DNA from: Clostridiales bacterium
GTDB taxonomy: Bacteria; Bacillota; Clostridia; Christensenellales; Aristaeellaceae
Assembly (NCBI GenBank): GCA_004557125.1
Contig: SFET01000033.1
Span: 1-33,178, forward strand
DNA: 33,178 nucleotides
Reading direction: 5' to 3'
The position numbers were made by a program, and so were the translations under genes. The notes under the pieces were generated by a model. That model saw only the letters and a program-made list of their open reading frames with translations, did not search any database and was not told the DNA's origin. Within the stretch, counting starts at the first letter, position 1. Every line of letters begins with the position of its first letter. Below, one piece after another: positions 23,453-29,275 of the stretch.

Positions 23453-24614
23453 ACTCTTCACCGATACCGGCTCCATGAGCCTGACCAAGTACGGCGAGCA
23501 GCTGTGTGGCGACCACATCGAATTCCGTCTGGACGATCACGTGTCCATCTGCGTGCTGGCAGACGGCCTGGGCAGCGGCGTCAAGGCGAACATCCTGGCC
23601 ACGCTCACGTCCCAGATTCTGGCCACGATGAGCGTGGGCGGCATGTCCATCGAGGACTGCGTGGACACCATCGTGCGCACCCTGCCCACCTGCAGCGTGC
23701 GCCACGTGAATTACTCCACCTTCACCATCGTGAAGATCCGGGATCAGAAGTACGTGGAACTGACCCGCTTCGACAATCCCCACACCGTGGTGCTGCGCAA
23801 CGGCAGAAACTTTGAATTCAAGTATTATTCCCGCATGATCGAGGACAAGCGCATCTACTTTTCCAGCTTCGAGGCGCAGGAGAACGATGTGATCGTCGTC
23901 ATGAGCGACGGCGCAATCTTCGCCGGCCTGGGCGGCCAGTATCCCTTCGGCTGGGGGCGCGACAAGATCATCGAATACCTGGAGGAGCACTACGCGCCGG
24001 ACATGACCGCCAAGGGTGTGGCTACGCTGCTGGCCCGGGAATGCAACCGCCTCTACGGCGAGCGGCCCGGCGACGACACCTCTTTTGCGGTGATGCGCGT
24101 GTGCGCCCGGGAGACGGTGAATCTGATGATCGGGCCACCCTCGGCCATGAACCTGGACGAGACCATGGTGGGGCAGTTCTTCGCCTCTGAGGGCATGCAC
24201 ATCGTCTGCGGCGGCTCCACGAACCGCATCGCGGCGCGCTATCTGGGCAAGGAGGTGCACACGAGCCTCAACTACGGCGACAGCGATTTGCCGCCGCTGT
24301 ACTCGCTGGAGGGCGTGGATCTGGCCACCGAGGGCGTGGTGACGATCTCCAAGGTGCTGGAGTATGCCCAGGAGTATCTGGAGGGCACGCAGCTGAACCC
24401 GGTGTGGAAGCTCAACAATGACGGCGCTTCCTGCATCGCCCACGCGCTGTTTGAGTTTGCAACGGACGTCCACTTCTTCGTGGGCTGTGCCATCAATCCT
24501 GCGCATCAGAATCCCAACCTGCCCATCGCCTTCGGTGCAAAGTTCCAGCTGATCGACCAGCTGAGCAAATGCCTGGAAAAGATGGGAAAGAAGGTCACAG
24601 TGCGCTTCTTCTGA
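23445..24614 (+). CDS. SpoIIE/PP2C-family protein phosphatase
   Basis: 389 residues. The N-terminal 220 form a PP2C-type SpoIIE domain with metal-binding aspartates at Asp40 (LADGLGSG), Asp155 (VVMSDGAI) and Asp210-Asp211 (GDDTSFAV). This domain normally dephosphorylates an anti-sigma-factor antagonist or a similar regulator. The last 165 residues (from about NLMIGPPSAMNLDET) form a separate domain that I cannot assign, without transmembrane segments. It overlaps the hydrogenase-like sensor gene by 8 bases, so the two products are made together. The sensor probably controls phosphatase activity. Neither the serine kinase nor the antagonist protein of such a partner-switching pathway is in the window. 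Confidence 0.85.
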   Translation: MRELFTDTGSMSLTKYGEQLCGDHIEFRLDDHVSICVLADGLGSGVKANILATLTSQILATMSVGGMSIEDCVDTIVRTLPTCSVRHVNYSTFTIVKIRDQKYVELTRFDNPHTVVLRNGRNFEFKYYSRMIEDKRIYFSSFEAQENDVIVVMSDGAIFAGLGGQYPFGWGRDKIIEYLEEHYAPDMTAKGVATLLARECNRLYGERPGDDTSFAVMRVCARETVNLMIGPPSAMNLDETMVGQFFASEGMHIVCGGSTNRIAARYLGKEVHTSLNYGDSDLPPLYSLEGVDLATEGVVTISKVLEYAQEYLEGTQLNPVWKLNNDGASCIAHALFEFATDVHFFVGCAINPAHQNPNLPIAFGAKFQLIDQLSKCLEKMGKKVTVRFF

Positions 24615-24621
24615 AATGACA

Positions 24622-24649
24622 TTCCGGGCCGCACTCAGGCAGCCCGGAA
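24622..24649. other. Inverted repeat after the phosphatase gene
   Basis: Perfect 8-bp stem TTCCGGGC/GCCCGGAA, loop 12, starting 8 bases after the stop. It is followed by A residues and not T, so it is at best a weak terminator for the upstream genes. Confidence 0.4.
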
Positions 24650-24678
24650 AAAAATCCTAAAAAATGCGCAAATAGGTA

Positions 24679-24707
24679 TTGACAAATCTGGGGTTTTGTT
24701 GTATTAT
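24679..24707 (+). promoter_or_regulatory. Strong promoter of the tRNA operon
   Basis: Perfect TTGACA (24679-24684), 17 bases, TATTAT (24702-24707). It lies 30 bases before the mature 5' end of tRNA-Val. Confidence 0.88.
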
Positions 24708-24736
24708 ATACGAGTCGTCGCGAGTGCACGATGTGG

Positions 24737-24812
24737 GGGAGCATAGCTCAGCTGGGAGAGCATCTGCCTTACAAGCAGAGGGTCACAGGTTCGAGCCCTG
24801 TTGTTCCCACCA
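24737..24812 (+). tRNA. tRNA-Val (anticodon TAC)
   Basis: The acceptor GGGAGCA pairs with TGTTCCC. The anticodon stem TCTGC/GCAGA holds loop CTTACAA (TAC), and the T-arm contains GTTCGAGCC. The CCA end is encoded. First gene of a four-tRNA operon. Confidence 0.96.
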
Positions 24813-24818
24813 AACTGT

Positions 24819-24895
24819 GGTGCGGTAGTTCAGTTGGTTAGAATGCCAGCCTGTCACGCTGGAGGTCGAGGGTTCGAGCCCCTTCCGCATCGCCA
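24819..24895 (+). tRNA. tRNA-Asp (anticodon GTC)
   Basis: The acceptor GGTGCGG pairs with CCGCATC (one G-T). The anticodon loop is CTGTCAC (GTC), the T-arm contains GTTCGAGCC, and CCA is encoded. It starts 6 bases after tRNA-Val. Confidence 0.96.
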
Positions 24896-24912
24896 TTTGC
24901 CTTGGTAGCTCA

Positions 24913-24988
24913 GTAGTAGTAGCTCAGTTGGTAGAGCGCCACCTTGCCAAGGTGGAGGTCGCGAGTCCGAGTCTCGTCTACCGCTCCA
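24913..24988 (+). tRNA. tRNA-Gly (anticodon GCC), acceptor stem abnormal
   Basis: The D-arm, the anticodon arm (CCACC/GGTGG, loop TTGCCAA, anticodon GCC), the T-arm and the 3' CTACCGC-T-CCA are normal. The 5' acceptor strand reads GTAGTAG where GCGGTAG is expected. That leaves an A-C mismatch and a G-T pair at the stem end. A 14-base imperfect tandem duplication of the D-arm start (GGTAGCTCAGTAGT, 24904-24917, then 24918-24931) lies exactly there. The gene may be damaged, or the sequence may carry an assembly error. Confidence 0.82.
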
Positions 24989-24995
24989 TTTCTTT

Positions 24996-25070
24996 GGTGC
25001 CATAGCCAAGTGGTAAGGCAAAGGTCTGCAAAACCTTCATTCCCCGGTCCGAATCCGGGTGGCACCTCCA
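24996..25070 (+). tRNA. tRNA-Cys (anticodon GCA)
   Basis: The acceptor GGTGCCA pairs with TGGCACC. The anticodon loop is CTGCAAA (GCA) between AAGGT and ACCTT, the T-arm contains GTCCGAATC, and CCA is encoded. Last gene of the tRNA operon. Confidence 0.95.
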
Positions 25071-25074
25071 AAAA

Positions 25075-25109
25075 AACGGCAACCTGTGTATGCGGGTTGC
25101 TGTTTTCTT
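25075..25109 (+). terminator. Intrinsic terminator of the tRNA operon
   Basis: Ten-pair stem with one G-U (25075-25084 with 25095-25104), then TTCTT. It starts 4 bases after the tRNA-Cys CCA. Confidence 0.85.
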
Positions 25110-25305
25110 GTGCACTACGACGATGGGATTTACATTGCTTAATAATTGTGTCTGCATGTTCATGCGCATATTCTGTATGCTGCGTGAACCAAGAGGAGAA
25201 AACAGAGGGGATTAAAAATTTAACAATTGTCAGATGCTGAAATCTTACACACCGCGAGGGAAAATTGGAGATAATCAAAAAATTAACATTTGCCAGAATC
25301 AAGAG

Positions 25306-25343
25306 AAAAATGCTGCCTTCAAAGGGAAGAAGGCAGCATTTTT
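25306..25343. terminator. Bidirectional intrinsic terminator-like hairpin
   Basis: Perfect 15-bp stem, 25306-25320 with 25329-25343, loop of 8, flanked by A-tract and T-tract, so it could act in either direction. On the minus strand it lies 20 bases beyond the integrase-like remnant. On the plus strand no gene ends here, and 25110-25305 holds no gene that I can support. Confidence 0.75.
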
Positions 25344-25363
25344 ATGATCGGGTATTTTTTGAT

Positions 25364-25470
25364 TCAGCTGACAGCGTTCATCATGTCGTCGAACCCATCG
25401 CCGTAGAGATGAATGTAGCTTTCCTTGGACGAGGTATGGCAGGATCTGTAATCAGAAACATGATCTATGA
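25364..25470 (-). pseudogene. Probable tyrosine recombinase (integrase) C-terminal remnant
   Basis: The minus strand encodes a short tail reading CHTSSKESYIHLYGDGFDDM and ending in TGA at 25364. The H-x9-Y-x-H-L-x-x-D spacing resembles the end of phage integrases, where a late His and the nucleophile Tyr precede a HLFPD-like tail. An in-frame stop lies just upstream and no R-H-x-x-R box is found, so only a fragment remains. Its position 300 bases from a tRNA gene fits an old integration event. The match is by eye and short. Confidence 0.35.
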
Positions 25471-25751
25471 TTTATACCTTTTAGACGAAAAAATCAGAGA
25501 TGAAATCCCATTGTGAATTCCACGCATTGGCGATTAGATGCTCTGTGTCATCTCCAATAATATGAAGTTGCGAAGCGATTGTTGAGGAACATATCTTGTT
25601 GCACCACAGTCGCACAGGCATTCCCAAAGCAGGTGTCGGTGTCGATCTCTGCCAGCAAAACGGATGACAGTCATGCGACCATATCGACGTCCAGACTAAT
25701 CAACCTTGGGGGTTTAACATTGTTCGGGCGATTCTACTACGACACAGCTTT
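25471..25751. other. No recognisable gene
   Basis: The stretch contains short open frames on the plus strand with no ribosome binding site and a composition unlike coding DNA here. I see no repeat or RNA structure. It is probably degraded mobile DNA. Confidence 0.5.
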
Positions 25752-26534
25752 TCATATCGATATCAACCTTTCCTGAGAGTGGACGATTTCCTGCCCGAGG
25801 GGACAGGAATCGCGGGTCGAGCAGATGAATCGGCAGAAGTAGTCCGAGGGGAACGCGTGCCAGTCCTGGTCAGCCCTGATGATTGCAATGGTGCGCTCAA
25901 TCCAGTCCATTGTTTCGTTATAGCGTGCCATGGAGAAGGGTTCATCCACGAATTTGCCATAGCGGAACATGTTGAAGCGCAGCATGGCAGGAAACGCACC
26001 AAAGCGCTCCTTCACATAGGCTGCATAGGTGTAGAGCTGGCGGGTGTTCTCAAACAGCTTCTTCTTCAGCGACTGCATGGACTTGGATTTGTGGTCGATG
26101 ACGGTGATCAGGCCGGTGTTCCTGTCGCGCAGGATCAGGTCGGCAATGCCGACGAACCGATTGCCGCGGATGTCCAGCTCAAACCTGTCCTCGACGGAGA
26201 GTACGTCGTAGTTGTCTCCAAATCCATCGAAGGACTTGAAATACTGAAGCCCCTCATCGTAATACTTGCCTGGCAGTCCGCGGGGAAACGGCGGGAAGTA
26301 TTCCTTGACGGCTTCATCGTACTCTGCAGTATAGACTTCGGCCAGCTCAAAGGACATGAGCTCGCCCCTGGCCCAGCGCTCCAGAACGCTGTGGCAATGG
26401 GTGCCGTAGGAGGCGTAGGCATTCTGGATCTGCGGCAGCTTATCGATGTACTGCAGCTTGAAGGCCTGCGGGCATTGATCGTAGAGTGCCTACTTGCTGA
26501 ACGACCATTTCATATTGTCAGGAATGGGGTGCAT
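25752..26534 (-). pseudogene. Cas4/AddB-like PD-(D/E)XK nuclease interrupted by an amber codon
   Basis: Minus-strand gene of 260 codons with a good AAAGGAG ribosome binding site before the ATG at 26534. Codon 15 is TAG (26492-26490), after MKWSFSK; the frame continues with ALYDQCPQAFKLQYIDKL. The nuclease core has VGIADLI (metal Asp) and VIDHKSKS (Asp-x-Lys). A cysteine in DQCP near the N-terminus plus three at the C-terminus (CRFICSTRDSC) match the [4Fe-4S] cluster of Cas4/AddB-type exonucleases. Restart at the ATG at 26357 would give 201 residues without the first cysteine and is unlikely to work. No cas genes or CRISPR repeats are present, and the setting suggests a phage gene. Alternatives are amber suppression or TAG recoded as an amino acid in the parent phage. 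Confidence 0.75.
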
Positions 26535-26931
26535 GGCGCTGCTCCTTTGAATCCCGCTCATCGTTCGCTTGTTTTTCTGTCTCCAGCTCCTGCAGACGCA
26601 ATTCCAGATCAGCCGCCAGAACCTCGCGCAGAGATTCCGGATAGGATGGGAACATGCTGTTGATGAAGCGATGTTCATAGCCCTCAAATACAATGCCACC
26701 ATGATCTGATTGATGTTGCTCCATTTCTTCGAGATGTGCTGCACATTGCAGAATGCCGAAGCAGCTTTCACGAACGGCTGCGGCGCAGCCCGAATTCATG
26801 GTTTTGCCCTTCATTTCGCAATCGGCGAGATGTGCGGGATATCTGTTCAGCCGGCTGCTTCCCGTACGTTTCAGATAGTCGAGCGCGCGTGCGATGATAT
26901 CACGAGACTGCATGATGCGATGATATGACAT
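26518..26931 (-). CDS. Small hypothetical protein, possibly phage-derived and truncated
   Basis: Minus-strand frame of up to 138 residues from the ATG at 26931. A better start may be the ATG at 26799, preceded by AAGGG, giving about 93 residues. Visible are Cys-rich segments (NSGCAAAVRESCFGILQC), then an acidic helical tail (LAADLELRLQELETEKQANDE). It overlaps the nuclease start by 17 bases, typical of phage operon spacing. The family is not recognised. Its upstream end coincides with the point where the UbiB-like sequence begins on the other strand, so the 5' part may be missing. Confidence 0.45.
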   Translation of the reverse strand: MSYHRIMQSRDIIARALDYLKRTGSSRLNRYPAHLADCEMKGKTMNSGCAAAVRESCFGILQCAAHLEEMEQHQSDHGGIVFEGYEHRFINSMFPSYPESLREVLAADLELRLQELETEKQANDERDSKEQRHAPHS

Positions 26932-27796
26932 TGCCGAGATCGGCGCAAAGCTGGCGGACAACTACGTTCGCCAGATCATGGAGGACGGCTTCTTCCATGC
27001 GGATCCGCATCCAGGAAACCTTCGCGTGCGGGACGGCAAGATCGTCTGGCTGGATATGGGCATGATGGGCAGTCTGTCGGAACGGGAGCGCGATCTGATT
27101 GGCAAGGTGATCATCGGAATCGCCCGGGGCGACATTAACGCCTGCCGGGATGCAGTGCTTGGACTGGGGAAATTCAGCGGCAAGGCAGATAAGAGAAAGC
27201 TGTACCGGGACATTGAGGATCTGCTGGACAAGTATGGAACGGCCGATCTGGGCAGTATGGATCCCGCCCAAGTATTTGACGATTTGACCGGAGTCATGAA
27301 GGCAAACCACATCTCCATGCCCAGCAGCCTCACCATGCTGGCGCGAGGTTTGGCGACCATAGAAGGACTCGTCGTTCGGCTCAATCCGGATCTGAATGTG
27401 ATGAATGTCGTCACTTCCCGCATCGGCGGCAATCTGCTCCGAAACATCGATTGGAGAACCGAACTGGCACAGGATGCGCGCGCGCTGTACGATAGCGCTC
27501 ATAAGTCGCTGGAGATTCCTGCGCTGATGGCAGATGTCATGCGCACTGGCCTCAAGGGCGAGGCCAACCTGGGCATCGAGCACCACATCGGAACGGATAT
27601 GGCACAGTTCGTGCGCGAAATCGCACGCAAGCTGTGCATGGCAATCATCTGCGCAGCACTCCTCGTCTGTGGGGGAATTATCCACAGTGCAGAACCCCTG
27701 GTAGGCGGCATCTCCTGGTATAGCCTGATTTGCTTTTTATTGTCCGCCGCGTTGTCGGCCTGGGAATTCTGGTGGAAAGGCCGCAATCAGGAATGA
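26924..27796 (+). pseudogene. UbiB/ABC1-family kinase, N-terminal part missing
   Basis: The sequence begins abruptly at YDIAEIGAKLADNYVRQIMEDG, right after an in-frame stop at 26921-26923. It contains the C-lobe motif FFHADPHPGNLRV and the metal site IVWLDMGMMG (DFG-like), then the helical C-terminus. Two membrane segments at the end are typical of the family (LCMAIICAALLVCGGII and SLICFLLSAALSAWEF). The N-terminal 200-270 residues, with the KxGQ motif, the ATP-binding lysine and the ExD motif, are absent, so the kinase fold cannot be complete. UbiB-like ATPases are linked to quinone and lipid metabolism. The break coincides with the phage-like DNA on the opposite strand, suggesting loss by insertion or deletion. 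No start codon with a ribosome binding site is visible. Confidence 0.8.
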
Positions 27797-27826
27797 AGCG
27801 CGGATTCTTATTTTGAATCGTATTGG

Positions 27827-27864
27827 AAGCCTGTGTCGCAGAGGTCTGAGACACAGGCTTTTTT
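27827..27864 (+). terminator. Intrinsic terminator after the UbiB remnant
   Basis: Perfect 11-bp stem AAGCCTGTGTC/GACACAGGCTT (27827-27837 with 27850-27860) followed by TTTT. Confidence 0.88.
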
Positions 27865-27875
27865 GCCATCAGCTC

Positions 27876-27904
27876 TTGTCTTGCCGGAGAAATTTTGATA
27901 TAAT
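27876..27904 (+). promoter_or_regulatory. Promoter of the TetR-family gene
   Basis: TTGTCT (27876-27881), 17 bases, TATAAT (27899-27904), 33 bases before the ATG. Confidence 0.72.
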
Positions 27905-27937
27905 CTTGATAGAATTGAATCGGGAGAGGTGCAAACG

Positions 27938-28495
27938 ATGGCGAGCCGCACGCGCAATGCAATCATGGACTCCTGTGTCCAGTTGTTGGAAGAACGTCCC
28001 ATCAGCAAGATCTCCGTGAAGGATGTCGTCGAGGAATGCGGCATCAATCGTAATACGTTCTACTATCACTTTCAGGATCTCCCCACCCTGATCGAGACGA
28101 TCGTTCAGGAGGAAGCGGATCAGCTGATTCAGAAGTACGCGACGGTTTCGTCCCTGAAGGAATGTCTCGAAATCGCCGTTGAGTTCACGCTGAAGTATCG
28201 CAGCGCGGCGATGAACATCTACAACTCCGGCAATCGGGACATCTTTGAACGCTGCCTGCTGAAAATCTGCGAGCACGCCGTCACAAAATATGTGGAGGCC
28301 GTGGACAGCGAGGCGCAGGTTCGCGAGGAGGACAAACAGATCATCATCCAGTCCTATAAGTGCGAATGCTTCGGTCACATCGTGAACTGGATGAACGAAG
28401 GAATGAAAGAGGATTTTCCAAAGTACTTTCACCGCTTGTGTGAGCTTCGAGAGGGAATGACCCGGGAGATGTTCCGAAGAAGTATGGATTCCTGA
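27938..28495 (+). CDS. TetR-family transcriptional regulator
   Basis: 185 residues. The N-terminal helix-turn-helix is typical of the family (SVKDVVEECGINRNTFYYHF, about residues 27-46), giving operator binding. The helical C-terminal domain would bind a ligand or partner, and its sequence does not identify one. I chose the ATG at 27938, 8 bases after GGGAGAGG. A GTG at 27929 would fall inside the ribosome binding site. It lies upstream of, and on the same strand as, a DUF308 protein, an MMPL transporter and a secreted repeat protein, from which it is separated by a terminator and a new promoter. It is therefore the likely local regulator of that transport operon. Confidence 0.9.
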   Translation: MASRTRNAIMDSCVQLLEERPISKISVKDVVEECGINRNTFYYHFQDLPTLIETIVQEEADQLIQKYATVSSLKECLEIAVEFTLKYRSAAMNIYNSGNRDIFERCLLKICEHAVTKYVEAVDSEAQVREEDKQIIIQSYKCECFGHIVNWMNEGMKEDFPKYFHRLCELREGMTREMFRRSMDS

Positions 28496-28502
28496 GCCTG
28501 GT

Positions 28503-28548
28503 ATCGGGCGGCAGATCGAATCATCGACTGCTGCCCGATTTCTTTTTT
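28503..28548 (+). terminator. Intrinsic terminator after the TetR gene
   Basis: Twelve-pair stem with one G-U (28503-28514 with 28528-28539), then TCTTTTTT. Confidence 0.88.
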
Positions 28549-28601
28549 GGCCAAATTGGACAGAATGCCCAATTTTTGAGCAGAGGCGGCAGTTTGCCCA
28601 T

Positions 28602-28629
28602 TTGCCTGAGCGAACAGTTCTGCTATACT
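28602..28629 (+). promoter_or_regulatory. Promoter of the DUF308-MMPL operon
   Basis: TTGCCT (28602-28607), 16 bases, TATACT (28624-28629), about 40 bases before the DUF308 gene. A short CCAAATTGG palindrome at 28551-28559 lies upstream and is a possible regulator site, weakly supported. Confidence 0.65.
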
Positions 28630-28669
28630 TCTGTTCTACAAAAGGGATCATCCAAAGGAGGAGAAATAC

Positions 28670-29251
28670 ATGCGCTCTGTCAAAGCACTCCGAACCGCCA
28701 AAATTGGCTATATCATCATTTCTGCGATCCTGTGCGCACTGGGGATTCTGCTCATTGCGAAGCCGGATATGTCGCTGTCGCTGATCGGCATCATCGTCGG
28801 CATTGTGCTGATTGTGTTCGGCGTGATCAAACTCATCGGTTACTTTTCCAAGGACCTGTACCGGCTGGCCTTTCAATTCGACCTGGCCTTCGGCATTCTG
28901 CTGATCGCACTCAGCGTCGTCATCCTGATCCGGCCGGAGAACATGATGAGCTTTCTGTGCATTGTGCTGGGCATCGCCATCCTGGCGGACGGCCTGTTCA
29001 AGATCCAAACTGCACTGGATGCCCGGCGCTTCGGCCTGCGCACCTGGTGGCTGATCCTTTCGCTGGCGATCATCGCGGGCGTCATCGGCGCAGTACTGGT
29101 GTTCCGGCCCACAGAGAGCGCCCGGATCGTCACGATGCTGTTGGGCATGTCGCTCCTGGCGGAGGGAATCCTCAACCTGTGCGTGGCGCTGTGCGCGGTC
29201 AAGATCATCCGCCATCAGCAGCCGGACGTCATCGAAATCGACATCGAGTAA
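28670..29251 (+). CDS. DUF308/HdeD-family membrane protein
   Basis: 193 residues, almost entirely membrane-embedded, with six hydrophobic segments. They come in pairs separated by short polar loops, for example GYIIISAILCALGILLIAK, LIGIIVGIVLIVFGVIKLIGY and LILSLAIIAGVIGAVLVF. The repeated L/I-GI-LL-A-x-P pattern is typical of DUF308 proteins, related to the acid-resistance protein HdeD, whose molecular role is uncertain. An AAAGGAGGAG ribosome binding site precedes the ATG. It is the first gene of a likely operon with the MMPL transporter (24-base gap), following a promoter and downstream of a TetR gene. It may act as an accessory or stress-response membrane protein. Confidence 0.85.
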   Translation: MRSVKALRTAKIGYIIISAILCALGILLIAKPDMSLSLIGIIVGIVLIVFGVIKLIGYFSKDLYRLAFQFDLAFGILLIALSVVILIRPENMMSFLCIVLGIAILADGLFKIQTALDARRFGLRTWWLILSLAIIAGVIGAVLVFRPTESARIVTMLLGMSLLAEGILNLCVALCAVKIIRHQQPDVIEIDIE

Positions 29252-29275
29252 ATTGGAAGGGAGGCTTCTATTGCT

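Noticed and set aside
24622..24653. Intrinsic terminator after the phosphatase gene
   Set aside because: The hairpin is followed by an A-tract, not a T-tract, on the coding strand.
25265..25516. Plus-strand 83-codon ORF
   Set aside because: Its first third is the perfect terminator hairpin and the rest is antisense to the integrase-like tail; no ribosome binding site.
25752..26534. Cas4 as evidence of a CRISPR system
   Set aside because: No other cas gene and no regularly spaced repeats occur in the window; Cas4-like Fe-S nucleases are also common in phages.
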